A program made the position numbers and the translations under genes. Shown in pieces: positions 25,843 through 34,652 of a stretch of DNA of 64,000 nt. Source of the stretch: Mesorhizobium sp. (GTDB taxonomy: Bacteria; Pseudomonadota; Alphaproteobacteria; Rhizobiales; Rhizobiaceae); assembly GCA_004020645.1 (NCBI GenBank), contig SAQL01000014.1, positions 62,001-126,000 of the forward strand, written 5' to 3'. Position 1 is the stretch's first letter; every line of letters begins with the position of its first letter. Below the pieces are notes generated by a model that was not told the origin of the DNA, searched no databases, and saw nothing but the letters and a program-made list of their open reading frames with translations.

Positions 25843-26778
25843 ATGTCCACGCGTGACCTGACTATACCGGTTGCGGCTCCCGCAACCCCGTGGCGGCAGC
25901 GCCTGGGCACGATGGTGCCCATTCTGGTGCTGGCGCCGTCGCTTGCGGCGAGTTTCATCTACGTTTTCGTCTTCACGCTCTGGACGCTGTATCTCTCGCT
26001 CTCCAATTCGTCGCTGATGCCGACCTATGGGTTCGTCGGTCTGGACAATTATGCTTCGCTCTGGGCGAACCGGCGCTGGAACATCGCCTATACGAACCTC
26101 TTCCTGTTCAGCGGCTTCTATATTGTCGGCTCGATGGCCATCGGACTGCTTCTCGCGATCCTGATCGACCAGCGCGTTCGCGGCGAGGCGGTTTGGCGCA
26201 CGATCTTCCTCTATCCGCTGGCAGTGTCCTTCATCGTCACCGGTACGGTGTGGAGCTGGCTCTATAATCCGGTCGACGGCATCCAGGCCTTCGTGCGGGG
26301 GCTCGGCTGGACCGACTTCAGCTTCGCCCTGACGGCCAACCGCAACACCGCGATCTATGCGGTGATCATAACCGGTATCTGGCAGTCGTCCGGCTTCGCA
26401 ATGGCGCTTTTCCTGGCTGGCCTGCGGTCGGTCGATCCGGATCTCATCAAAGCAGCGCAGATCGATGGTGCGTCGGTTTCCCGAACCTATCGGAAGGTCA
26501 TCCTGCCGACGATCGCCCCGATTTTTCTGGCGGTGGCGGTCATTCAAATCCAGTTCGCCATCAAGACGTTCGACCTGGTGGCGGCGTTGACGCGGGGCGG
26601 GCCAGGTGTGTCCACTACCTTCCCGGCGATCTATGTCTACGATCTGATGTTCCAGCGCGGGCAAATCGGCGAGGGTGCCGCTGCGGCGATGATGATGCTC
26701 GCCGCCCTTGCGGTTGTGCTGGTGCCCTATTCCTTGTGGATCGTTTGGCGCAGGCGGACGGAGGGCCGCAATGGCTGA
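25843..26778 (+). CDS. Sugar ABC transporter permease (MalF type)
   Basis: The 311-residue protein starts at the ATG at 25843 behind GGAGCAG. Six membrane segments are visible. The EAA-type loop for ATPase docking reads KAAQIDGASVSRTYRKVILP. It forms the transmembrane pore with the next permease, whose start it overlaps by eight bases. Confidence 0.92.
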   Translation: MSTRDLTIPVAAPATPWRQRLGTMVPILVLAPSLAASFIYVFVFTLWTLYLSLSNSSLMPTYGFVGLDNYASLWANRRWNIAYTNLFLFSGFYIVGSMAIGLLLAILIDQRVRGEAVWRTIFLYPLAVSFIVTGTVWSWLYNPVDGIQAFVRGLGWTDFSFALTANRNTAIYAVIITGIWQSSGFAMALFLAGLRSVDPDLIKAAQIDGASVSRTYRKVILPTIAPIFLAVAVIQIQFAIKTFDLVAALTRGGPGVSTTFPAIYVYDLMFQRGQIGEGAAAAMMMLAALAVVLVPYSLWIVWRRRTEGRNG

Positions 26779-27673
26779 CATTGCCCTCAACGCCCGGCAT
26801 GATCCCGAAGCGGCCGCGGCTACGCGGCGATATTTCTGGAACCGCTTCCTTATCTATGCGGTGCTGACGCTTTTCGCTGTCATCTACCTTGCACCGCTGC
26901 TGGTCGTCGTTTTCAACTCGTTGCGGGAGCAGTCCGACATTGCCCGCAACGGCCTCATCTCCCTGCCGCGCAGCTTCCGCCTCGACGCGTGGGCGGAGGC
27001 TTGGGGCACTTATTGCGTCAGCGGCACCTGCGAAGGCATGAAGCGCAATTTCTTCAACTCGCTCTGGATGACGATCCCCGCAACGCTCATCTCCACGCTC
27101 CTTGGCGCCATGAACGGCTACGTGCTGTCGAAATGGCGCTTCAAGGGCTCGGAAATTCTGTTCAATCTGATGCTGCTCGGCGTCTTCATGCCCGGCCAGA
27201 TCTCGCTGATGCCGTGGGCGTTCCTGCTCGGCAAACTCGGCCTGACCAATTCGACCTACGGGCTGGTCCTGATACACGTCGTCCAGGGCATCTCGTTCAC
27301 GACCCTGTTCTGCCGCAATTTTTACGTCAGCATACCGGACGATCTTATCAAGGCGGCACGCATCGACGGCGCCGGGTTCTGGCGGATTTTTCGCAAGATC
27401 ATCCTGCCCCTGTCGCCGCCGATTTTGATTGTCACCGTCATCTGGCAATTCACCGGCATCTGGAACGAGTATCTGTTCGGCGTCGTCTTCACGTCCGGCC
27501 AGCAGCAGCCGATTACTGCGGCATTGGTCGCGCTGACTGCCGGCGGTACGACCGCCCGTGCTTACGATGTGATGAGTGCGGCCGTGCTGATCGGCGCGCT
27601 GCCGCCATTGCTGATCTACCTGTTCGGTGGAAAGTACTTCGTGCGCGGCCTGACACAAGGCGCCATCAAATGA
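26771..27673 (+). CDS. Sugar ABC transporter permease (MalG type)
   Basis: The 300-residue protein has six membrane segments and the EAA loop KAARIDGAGFWRIFRKIILP. It overlaps the previous permease gene by eight bases. Its last codons, including the stop, lie in the first copy of a 15-base tandem duplication (27659-27688), so the second copy is untranslated. Confidence 0.92.
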   Translation: MADIALNARHDPEAAAATRRYFWNRFLIYAVLTLFAVIYLAPLLVVVFNSLREQSDIARNGLISLPRSFRLDAWAEAWGTYCVSGTCEGMKRNFFNSLWMTIPATLISTLLGAMNGYVLSKWRFKGSEILFNLMLLGVFMPGQISLMPWAFLLGKLGLTNSTYGLVLIHVVQGISFTTLFCRNFYVSIPDDLIKAARIDGAGFWRIFRKIILPLSPPILIVTVIWQFTGIWNEYLFGVVFTSGQQQPITAALVALTAGGTTARAYDVMSAAVLIGALPPLLIYLFGGKYFVRGLTQGAIK

Positions 27674-27688
27674 GGCGCCATCAAATGA
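27659..27688 (+). repeat. 15-bp tandem duplication at a stop codon
   Basis: GGCGCCATCAAATGA is present twice in perfect tandem (27659-27673 and 27674-27688). The first copy ends with the permease stop codon. It is probably a replication-slippage duplication without effect on the protein, but it lengthens the spacer to the ATPase gene. Confidence 0.85.
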
Positions 27689-27698
27689 GGCATCGCCC

Positions 27699-28796
27699 AT
27701 GTCCGCGCTGATGATCCGCGACCTTCACAAGAGCTATGGCGGGCTCGAGATTCTGGCCGGCATCAATCTCGAGGCGCGGACCGGGGAATTCATCGCCCTT
27801 GTCGGTCCCTCCGGCTGCGGCAAGTCAACCTTGCTCGCCATGATCGCCGGCCTGGAAACCGTCACGTCGGGCGAGATCTGGATTGGCGACCGGCTGGTGA
27901 ACTCCGTGCAGCCCAAGGACCGCGACATAGCGATGGTGTTCCAGTCATACGCCCTTTATCCCACGATGACGGTGCGCCAGAACATCACCTTCGGCATGGA
28001 AAGCCGAGGTGTGCCCAAAGCGGAGCAAGCGGAAGCCGTAAAGCGGGTTGCCGCACTCCTACAGATCGAGCAGTTGCTCAAACGCAAGCCTGGGCAGCTT
28101 TCGGGTGGGCAGCGGCAGCGCGTTGCGATGGGGCGCGCCCTTGTACGCGACCCGAAGCTGTTTCTGTTCGATGAGCCGCTGTCCAATCTCGACGCTAAGC
28201 TGCGCGTGGACATGCGCACCGAAATCAAGAAGCTGCACCACCGCGTCGGCAAGACGACGGTGTACGTCACCCATGATCAGGTCGAGGCGATGACGCTCGC
28301 GTCCCGCATTGCGGTGATGAACCAGGGCTCGGTGCAGCAGTTCGACACGCCGAAGCGGATCTATGACCGGCCGACCAACATGTTCGTCGCCGGTTTCATG
28401 GGATCGCCGGCGATGAATTTCATCCCCGCCCGGCTTACCGGCTCAACCAGCATCTCGGTGCGCGCCGCTGACGGCAGCGACGCTGCTCTTGCCCTTGCCG
28501 CGCCCTTGCCCGCCGGTGCGCCAAAGGACGTGGTGCTCGGTGTTCGGCCGGAACATATCTACCGTTTCACGACGGACTTGAAGTCGCGCAAACCTGCTGT
28601 CGAGTCCATGCAGGCGCCGGTCGAACTGGTCGAGCCGACCGGGGCCGAGACGCTTGCCGTCCTCAGGCTAGGGGACCTGGAGATCACCGGCCGATTCGAG
28701 CCGGATGACGCTCCCGTCATGGGCGAGACGATAACGCTTGGCATCGACATGTCGCGCGCCTGTCTGTTCGATCCAGCAACCAAGGCGCTTCTGTGA
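27699..28796 (+). CDS. Sugar ABC transporter ATP-binding protein (MsmK/UgpC type)
   Basis: The 365-residue protein has Walker A GPSGCGKST, the Q-loop VFQSYALYP, the signature LSGGQRQRVAMGRA, Walker B LFLFDEPLSNLDA, and the H-loop YVTHDQVEAM. An MOI-type TOBE domain follows from about residue 240 (VLGVRPEHIY). It energises the importer encoded upstream. Confidence 0.95.
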   Translation: MSALMIRDLHKSYGGLEILAGINLEARTGEFIALVGPSGCGKSTLLAMIAGLETVTSGEIWIGDRLVNSVQPKDRDIAMVFQSYALYPTMTVRQNITFGMESRGVPKAEQAEAVKRVAALLQIEQLLKRKPGQLSGGQRQRVAMGRALVRDPKLFLFDEPLSNLDAKLRVDMRTEIKKLHHRVGKTTVYVTHDQVEAMTLASRIAVMNQGSVQQFDTPKRIYDRPTNMFVAGFMGSPAMNFIPARLTGSTSISVRAADGSDAALALAAPLPAGAPKDVVLGVRPEHIYRFTTDLKSRKPAVESMQAPVELVEPTGAETLAVLRLGDLEITGRFEPDDAPVMGETITLGIDMSRACLFDPATKALL

Positions 28797-28800
28797 TCTG

Positions 28801-29574
28801 ATGTCCATGCAATTTGCGACTTACCCGAGCTTGACCGATCGCGTCGTGCTGATCTCCGGCGGCGCCTCCGGGATCGGGGCCGATATGGTCCGTGCCTTTG
28901 CCTCGAATGGCGCCCGCGTATGCTTTCTCGATGTGCAGGATGGGCCCGCAGAGGCGCTGGTCCGTGAGGTCAGCGGTGCCGGCGGGCGAGCTCCCCTGTA
29001 CCTCCATTGCGATGTGACCGACGTCGCTGCGCTGCAGGCGTCGGTAGAAGGCGTGCGCGCGCAGCTTGGTCCGGTCGCCGTTCTGGTGAACAACGCTGCC
29101 GATGATCAGCGCCATCCCGTTGAGGCGGTGACGGCCGAATATTGGGACCGCAGCTTCGACGTCAATCTCCGGCATCACTTCTTCGCTGCGCAGGCGGTGC
29201 ATCCGCATATGAAGCAACTCGGCTTCGGCTCGATCATAAACTTCTCTTCCATAGCCTGGCGTTTCGGGGCTGACCAGATGGTGGCTTATGCCACCGCCAA
29301 GGGGGCTGTGGTGGCGCTGACGCGCGCACTGGCGCGGTCATTCGGATCCGACAACATCCGCGTCAATGCAGTCGAACCCGGCGCCGTCATCACCGAGCGG
29401 CAGCGCGAGCTGTGGTTCAAGACGCAGGATGCAATCGACCAGACGGTGCAGCGGCAATTGATCCGCCGCGTCCTTCTGGGCGAGGAGATTGCCCGGACCG
29501 TGCTCTTCCTTGCCGCCGATGACAGCCGCATGATCACGAAGCAGTCCATCGCCGTCGATGCCGGTCTGCGCTGA
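28801..29574 (+). CDS. Short-chain dehydrogenase/reductase
   Basis: The 257-residue protein has the NAD(P) motif GGASGIG, the NNA motif, a catalytic serine in FSS and Y-x-x-x-K in YATAK. It follows the ATPase gene by four bases. It is probably an NAD-dependent sugar or polyol dehydrogenase for the transported substrate. Confidence 0.9.
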   Translation: MSMQFATYPSLTDRVVLISGGASGIGADMVRAFASNGARVCFLDVQDGPAEALVREVSGAGGRAPLYLHCDVTDVAALQASVEGVRAQLGPVAVLVNNAADDQRHPVEAVTAEYWDRSFDVNLRHHFFAAQAVHPHMKQLGFGSIINFSSIAWRFGADQMVAYATAKGAVVALTRALARSFGSDNIRVNAVEPGAVITERQRELWFKTQDAIDQTVQRQLIRRVLLGEEIARTVLFLAADDSRMITKQSIAVDAGLR

Positions 29575-29614
29575 TGCGATTGCTTCCACATCTTTCAACG
29601 GGACTGCCAAACTG

Positions 29615-30616
29615 ATGCTTCGCCTCGGTCTCAACCCTTACGGACTGACCTACCATCTCGGCCTGCAGGGTCGCGGCACGCCGCGGCACAATCCGGATGC
29701 GGCGGGGCTGGAAGGCTTCATAGCGCTTGCGCAGGAACTGGGCGCACGCACGCTCGAGATCTACGAACCGTGGTTGACCGACTTGCCGGACGCCGAGGTC
29801 GTCGAACTGCGCCGGCGTCTGACCGCCCTTGGCATCGTCCCGGTGGTGAGCGGCGGTCTTCTCGTGGCGGGTCCGTTGGACAACGCGTTTCGGGCTGCGC
29901 GCCTGCTCGAGGCGACAACGATCCGTATCGCACTGACTCCCGTCCTGTGCGGCGACCGCAACCTGTGGGGCTCGAAATGGAACGAGTTCAACGCGACGAT
30001 CCGCGCTGCCCTGACGGAATGGGGGCCGCGTGCGGCGGCTGAGGGCCGGGTGCTCGGCATCGAGAACCATCAGGACTTCGGCAGCGACGAACTGGTCGCA
30101 TACTGCGAACTCGGCGGGCCTGGTGTCGGCATCACCTACGATACGGGCAACACGTTTCCTGTCGGCGAGGCACCGCTTGCCTTCACGCGGCGGATCGCGC
30201 CCCATGTCCGCCATGTCCACCTCAAGGACTATCGCGTGCAGTTCACGGATGAGGGCTATCGTCTGGTCCGCTGCGCGATCGGCGACGGCGCCGTGCCATT
30301 CGCCGAACTGGCAGCCATCCTCGCCGAGCACCACGACACGCTGACGGCCGTGCTCGAGCCGGGCGCGCTGGAGGCCCGCCACGTGCGCTGTCTGACCGAC
30401 GACTGGTGGAACGGATATGCGCCCAAGACTGCGCGCGAGTTCGCGGCCTGCCTGAGTGCTGCGCGGGTAAACCGCCTTGCGGACGACGCCGACTACCGGA
30501 CGCCATGGGAGCGCGACGATGATGGTGCGCTCGTTTCGTATGAGCTCGACATGATCCGGCGCAGCGCCACCAACATGAAGAAGTTCGATTTCATTGCAAG
30601 GGAGAAATCAGCATGA
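29615..30616 (+). CDS. Sugar phosphate isomerase/epimerase family (xylose isomerase-like TIM barrel)
   Basis: I use the ATG at 29615; an upstream in-frame ATG at 29558 overlaps the preceding gene. The 333-residue product shows TIM-barrel metal-site motifs: ALTPVLCGDRN, GIENHQDFGSDEL (Glu, His), ITYDTGN (Asp) and HVHLKDYRVQ (His, Lys, Asp). The final 60 residues extend beyond the usual barrel. It may epimerise or dehydrate a keto-sugar intermediate made by the neighbouring dehydrogenases. Confidence 0.85.
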   Translation: MLRLGLNPYGLTYHLGLQGRGTPRHNPDAAGLEGFIALAQELGARTLEIYEPWLTDLPDAEVVELRRRLTALGIVPVVSGGLLVAGPLDNAFRAARLLEATTIRIALTPVLCGDRNLWGSKWNEFNATIRAALTEWGPRAAAEGRVLGIENHQDFGSDELVAYCELGGPGVGITYDTGNTFPVGEAPLAFTRRIAPHVRHVHLKDYRVQFTDEGYRLVRCAIGDGAVPFAELAAILAEHHDTLTAVLEPGALEARHVRCLTDDWWNGYAPKTAREFAACLSAARVNRLADDADYRTPWERDDDGALVSYELDMIRRSATNMKKFDFIAREKSA

Positions 30617-31425
30617 CTGCCCGAGAACTCAGCGGCCTGACTGCCTTCGTGACTGGCTCGGGACGCGGCCTCGGCCGCGTCATGGCCGACCGCATGGCCG
30701 AACTTGGCGCAAACGTCGCGATCCACGATCTGGATTGGACCCGGCCATCGCAATATGGCGAATTCGCAGACCTCGGCGAATCCGCCAGGGGTCTGGAAAA
30801 GCATGGGACAAGGGTAACCGCGGTTACGGGCAATATCGGTGACAGGCAAGCCGTCGCCGAAATGAAGAGGAAGATCGAGGCGGAGCTCGGCGATGTGCAT
30901 GTTCTGGTCAACTGCGCCGGCGGCGACATCGGCGCCAAGGGGGTAAAGCCCAGCCCCAACAACGCGCTCGACATCGACTATGATGATATCAAGGTTCTGA
31001 CCGACAACAATCTCATCGGCACGATGCTGGTCTGCCAGGCGTTCATTCCGCCTATGGTCAAGCGCGGCTCAGGCTCGGTGATCAACATTGCCTCGGCGGC
31101 AGCGCATATCGGATGCTCGCCGGAGGTGGTCTACTCCACGCTTAAGGCGGCCGTCGTCCATTATACGCGCTGCCTCGCCAAGGAATTGATCGATGACGGC
31201 GTGCGCATCAATGCGGTGAGCCCCGGCGCCACCAAGACGGCACGGTTCCAGGCGAGCCGCGTCGTCGATCCGGAGCGCATGGATTCGAGCAAGAAATCGC
31301 TGAACCGCTATGCCGAGCCTGAAGAGATCGCCGAAGCGGTGGCCTTCCTCGCCGGTCCGCGCGCGCGCTTCATCAACGGGCAGATCATTCGTGTCGACGG
31401 CGGTTTCACCATCTTCCCAGGTTGA
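30613..31425 (+). CDS. Short-chain dehydrogenase/reductase
   Basis: The 270-residue protein has TGSGRGLG for cofactor binding, NCAGG, the catalytic serine in NIASAAAH and Y-S-T-L-K as the YxxxK motif. Its start overlaps the isomerase stop (ATGA). An insertion before the NAG-like motif (residues 42-62) is unusual. It is the last gene of the ROK-controlled sugar operon. Confidence 0.9.
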   Translation: MTARELSGLTAFVTGSGRGLGRVMADRMAELGANVAIHDLDWTRPSQYGEFADLGESARGLEKHGTRVTAVTGNIGDRQAVAEMKRKIEAELGDVHVLVNCAGGDIGAKGVKPSPNNALDIDYDDIKVLTDNNLIGTMLVCQAFIPPMVKRGSGSVINIASAAAHIGCSPEVVYSTLKAAVVHYTRCLAKELIDDGVRINAVSPGATKTARFQASRVVDPERMDSSKKSLNRYAEPEEIAEAVAFLAGPRARFINGQIIRVDGGFTIFPG

Positions 31426-31589
31426 ATCGCGGCCGTTCACACCGCGAACTGTCGGGCTGAGCGCACGCCAATGAGCAGGCCACGACGGCCCATTGCCGAC
31501 CTTACTTCGTTGATGGGGTTGCGACGTGCTCGCAGAGCCCAGGAATCGACGGTGAAGTTCTGCAACACGTCAATTCTCTTGGCGACACG

Positions 31590-31771
31590 CTGACGTTACA
31601 GCCCGCCTGTATGCACCCACCCAATGGCTCAGACTTGTCGGGGTCGGTCTACTCTGCGCCCTGAGAAGGCGAGATTTTCCGGATCGAGGCACTGGGCCAC
31701 TGCGCGCGGGGCAGAGCAAACCGCTCCTGTCTGCACGTTCAGAGGCGCAATATTAAAGATTGGGGGAACAG
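31590..31771 (+). promoter_or_regulatory. Long, structured mgtE leader (candidate regulatory RNA)
   Basis: The 346 bases between the SDR and mgtE contain no gene. Nested complementary blocks occur: CGCCT (31604-31608) with AGGCG (31667-31671), enclosing CTCAG (31628-31632) with CTGAG (31661-31665). A further hairpin, GAGC/GCTC around AAACC (31714-31726), lies nearer the start. CCAATGG sits within the outer stem. This could be a magnesium-responsive leader, but it does not match an M-box clearly enough to name. Confidence 0.35.
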
Positions 31772-32959
31772 ATGAGGCAAGAGAACGACTTTGAGAAGTC
31801 GGTGCGCACGTTGCGTGCTCGAGCACCTGACGACGCGGCTGAATTGCTTGCCCGAGAATCTCCCGAGTTCATCCGAGACGTATTAAAGTTGTTGCCGGAT
31901 ACGCACGCCCGGAAGGTGGCGGAGCATTTGCCTCCGGATATGAGGCCTAACAAGCCTCATGGCGACGGCAAGGATATCGCGGTCCGCGGATCCGTCGTCC
32001 AGTTGATGGACCCGATCCCCGCCAGCGTTGCTGTCGGGACGACGGTAGCCGCCGCGGTCGAGGCCGTCAGGCGTGCGCAGGTGCCGACCGAGTTGACTTA
32101 CCTCTACATCACGGACGAGGGCGATAGACTGGTTGGCCTGGTGGTTTTGCGCGATCTGATGCTGAGCGAGGCCGCCGCGACGGTGGATCAGATCATGCTG
32201 GCAAGTCCGTTCGCGCTTCACGCCGATATGCCTTTGAGCGAAGCCTGCAAGGCGGCGGTACGCCGTCACTACCCTGTCTATCCCGTGGTGGACGCGGAGA
32301 ACCGGCTGCTCGGGCAGGTTCGCGGGTGGCGGCTGTTCGAGCAGCAAATCATCGAGATTTCTGCCCAGCCTGGCCAGATGGTGGGTGTCCAGAAGGAGGA
32401 ACGTTCTTTCACTCCGCTGTTTTCAGCCTTCTTGAAACGTCATCCGTGGCTGCAGCTCAACCTGCTGACGGCCTTCATAGCCGCTTTCGTGGTCGGCTCG
32501 TTCACAGGCACGATCGAGAAGATCGTCGCGTTGGCGGCGTTCCTCCCGGTGTTGGCCGGACAGAGCGGAAACACCGGCTGCCAGGCGCTGGCTATTACGC
32601 TGCGTGGCCTCGCCTTAGGGGATGTGGACAAACGACCGAAGCTGCACCTGGTGCTGAGGGAGGGAGCGCTCGGGATCGCCAACGGCTTGCTCGTCGGTCT
32701 GGTGGCGGCTGCGGCCATGTGGTTCTACGCTTCACGGCAGCCGGAGTCGGCATCCCAGGCGCCCATGCTGGCACTTGTGATCCTGCTCGCAATGTCCGGA
32801 TCGTGCCTCATGTCCGGGATCTCCGGCGTGCTGATTCCGTTGGGCCTGCGGCGTGTCGGCGCCGATCCGGCCGTGGCTTCGGCCATCTTCCTAACCACCG
32901 TGACCGATATCGTAGGCATGGGCCTGATGCTGGGGCTAGCCACCATGCTGGTGCTGTAG
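31772..32959 (+). CDS. mgtE: MgtE family magnesium transporter
   Basis: I take the ATG at 31772 with GGGGGAA upstream. The 395-residue protein has a short N-terminal helical domain and two CBS domains (about residues 60-190). The membrane domain has five segments, with the conserved FLPVLAGQSGNTGCQALAIT in the second. The pore-forming ISGVLIPLGLRRVGADPAVAS and TDIVGM complete the MgtE pattern. The N domain is shorter than in Thermus MgtE (about 50 residues instead of about 130), so cytosolic magnesium sensing may rest mostly on the CBS pair. Confidence 0.94.
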   Translation: MRQENDFEKSVRTLRARAPDDAAELLARESPEFIRDVLKLLPDTHARKVAEHLPPDMRPNKPHGDGKDIAVRGSVVQLMDPIPASVAVGTTVAAAVEAVRRAQVPTELTYLYITDEGDRLVGLVVLRDLMLSEAAATVDQIMLASPFALHADMPLSEACKAAVRRHYPVYPVVDAENRLLGQVRGWRLFEQQIIEISAQPGQMVGVQKEERSFTPLFSAFLKRHPWLQLNLLTAFIAAFVVGSFTGTIEKIVALAAFLPVLAGQSGNTGCQALAITLRGLALGDVDKRPKLHLVLREGALGIANGLLVGLVAAAAMWFYASRQPESASQAPMLALVILLAMSGSCLMSGISGVLIPLGLRRVGADPAVASAIFLTTVTDIVGMGLMLGLATMLVL

Positions 32960-33233
32960 TCCGTCGCGCCGCTTGAGCGCCGGGCGCCGTGCTGTGCCGC
33001 ACTGGCGATCCGGCGGACCGACCGTACCGAAGACCTTTGGATGAGCCACATTTGACCCAAGAAGTCAGACGGCGGCCAGATTCGTGCAGAATCTCGTAAA
33101 CAATGTTGATCTTGTGGGCTGCCCAATCCGCGGCTGATTATGATTTGTCTTAGTTGCCGTTTGTAGCGAATACTTTCTAGAAATCCGGCAACGCTGAGAA
33201 GATGTTTGACCAACCAGCGTAGGAGAAATGCGA
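32960..33233. other. Intergenic region after mgtE
   Basis: No gene is visible here. A spaced inverted repeat, GTTGCCG (33153-33159) and CGGCAAC (33186-33192), stands in an A/T-richer stretch that may hold the promoter of the downstream envelope operon. Confidence 0.35.
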
Positions 33234-33329
33234 ATGAATCCGATAGTTTGTTGCGCAGCTGCAACAGCTGCTGAAGACTCGGAATATCCCGTGACAGTTC
33301 TGTCGCTTTTTTTCGTGGCGGCGTGCTAG
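33234..33329 (+). CDS. Possible 31-residue small protein
   Basis: An ATG at 33234 preceded by AGGAGAA opens 31 codons (MNPIVCCAAATAAEDSE then VTVLSLFFVAAC). The C-terminal half is hydrophobic. The ribosome site is better than that of the next gene. It may be a leader peptide or a chance ORF; there is no family evidence. Confidence 0.25.
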   Translation: MNPIVCCAAATAAEDSEYPVTVLSLFFVAAC

Positions 33330-33366
33330 ATCCGCTGCACTAGTCGGGTTGGGTGGGGTTCTCGGC

Positions 33367-34641
33367 ATGCATTCCTCGTTTTCAATGATCTTCGGCTTCG
33401 CCGCGGCGCTGCTTTGTACCGGCATATTGCCGGCCGGCGCACAAGGTCTCTATCCGGCCTATGACGATGCGTTTTCGGCCCGCATTGCCAATCCGACCGA
33501 CAACGGAACGCTGGCTCAATTCGTCACAGTTGCCGTCAACGCAGGGCAGTACGATCAGGCGATCTCGTCGATCGAGCAGTATCTCATCAAATATCCTCGC
33601 GATGCGCGCGCCCGGCTCGCGGCCAGCCGGTTGTACTATCACGTCGGCTCCTATGAATTGGCCCGGCGGCAGGTGCAGTACGGCCTCGAGGTTGGGGACC
33701 TGTCCGCGGATGAGCAGCAGGAAGCCGTTCGCCTGCTCGCCCGCATCGAGCGCGCGTTACGTGGCGTCACCTGGGAACTCGCTCTGACCGGCGGCATGTT
33801 CAGCGCATTCACCGATTTTGAGTCGGGCGGGGCCCAGGACGACCACTCCTTCGCCTCGCCCTATGGGCGGGCGGAAGGCTTTGTCCGGTGGGATCTCGGC
33901 ACTCCGAGTGCCGACGCAATTCTCGTTTCGGGATCGTTGACGGCGACACAGCGCTTTTTCACAGAAGACCTGTCGGTTCCCGGTGCCAAGGAGACTTTTA
34001 TCCACGGTAACGCCGCCATTACCCTGGACAAGGGACTGCCCAACAGCGGGATCGACTCGCTACGGCTGCTAATTTCCGCGTTCGCCGTTACAGATCGCTT
34101 CGACAGCGACATTCACGAGACCGGCGTCGGTCTAAGTGGGCGCTTCCTCGTGCGCCCCACCGTCGAGACGACGCTTTTTGCAGGTGCCGGCTACATCGAT
34201 CTAAGCGGCTCGAAAGGCATCTTCGCCGATAGCAGGGTCTTCTATGAGGCAGGCGGCAGCTACCGCTTCCGCAATGGCCAGGCGCTCGGACTGCGCCTGG
34301 TCGGCTCGAATGACTTCGCCTCCGGAGCTGGCGAAATCGGCCGCAGCTACATGGGAGAGGTCCGCTACGGCGGCGTGGTGATGGAAGTACCGGACCTGTT
34401 CGTATGGTCTCACCAGGTCGCCTTCTCGGCCGGCCACAGCAACACTCCCGACTTGTACTTCGGCATCGGCACAAACATAGAGAGCGACTTCTGGCGCATT
34501 GCCTCGGAAAGCGATTTTCAGCTCACTGAGTGGCAGAAGGTCAGTGTCGACCTCGCCTATCGCGAAACCGACTTCGATGTCGCCAGCGGCGACCGAAATT
34601 CATTCGAATTGCTCGTGAGCTACACGTTGACGCTCAACTGA
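33367..34641 (+). CDS. TPR plus outer-membrane beta-barrel protein
   Basis: From the ATG at 33367 the protein has 424 residues. A signal peptide ends PAGAQG. Residues 45-125 form about two TPR-like repeats (GQYDQAISSIEQYLIKYP, GSYELARRQVQYGLEVG). The remaining 280 residues alternate short amphipathic strands and turns, ending in VSYTLTLN, a plausible barrel C-terminus. It is likely an outer-membrane protein acting with the FecR and cyclase products encoded next, 11 bases downstream. Confidence 0.75.
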   Translation: MHSSFSMIFGFAAALLCTGILPAGAQGLYPAYDDAFSARIANPTDNGTLAQFVTVAVNAGQYDQAISSIEQYLIKYPRDARARLAASRLYYHVGSYELARRQVQYGLEVGDLSADEQQEAVRLLARIERALRGVTWELALTGGMFSAFTDFESGGAQDDHSFASPYGRAEGFVRWDLGTPSADAILVSGSLTATQRFFTEDLSVPGAKETFIHGNAAITLDKGLPNSGIDSLRLLISAFAVTDRFDSDIHETGVGLSGRFLVRPTVETTLFAGAGYIDLSGSKGIFADSRVFYEAGGSYRFRNGQALGLRLVGSNDFASGAGEIGRSYMGEVRYGGVVMEVPDLFVWSHQVAFSAGHSNTPDLYFGIGTNIESDFWRIASESDFQLTEWQKVSVDLAYRETDFDVASGDRNSFELLVSYTLTLN

Positions 34642-34652
34642 AAGAGGCCGCG

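Noticed and set aside
31600..31680. M-box (ykoK) magnesium riboswitch
   Set aside because: Only a CCAATGG segment and a CTGTATG run resemble it. The conserved GTTAGGTGAGGCTCC core is missing, so I report only a structured leader.
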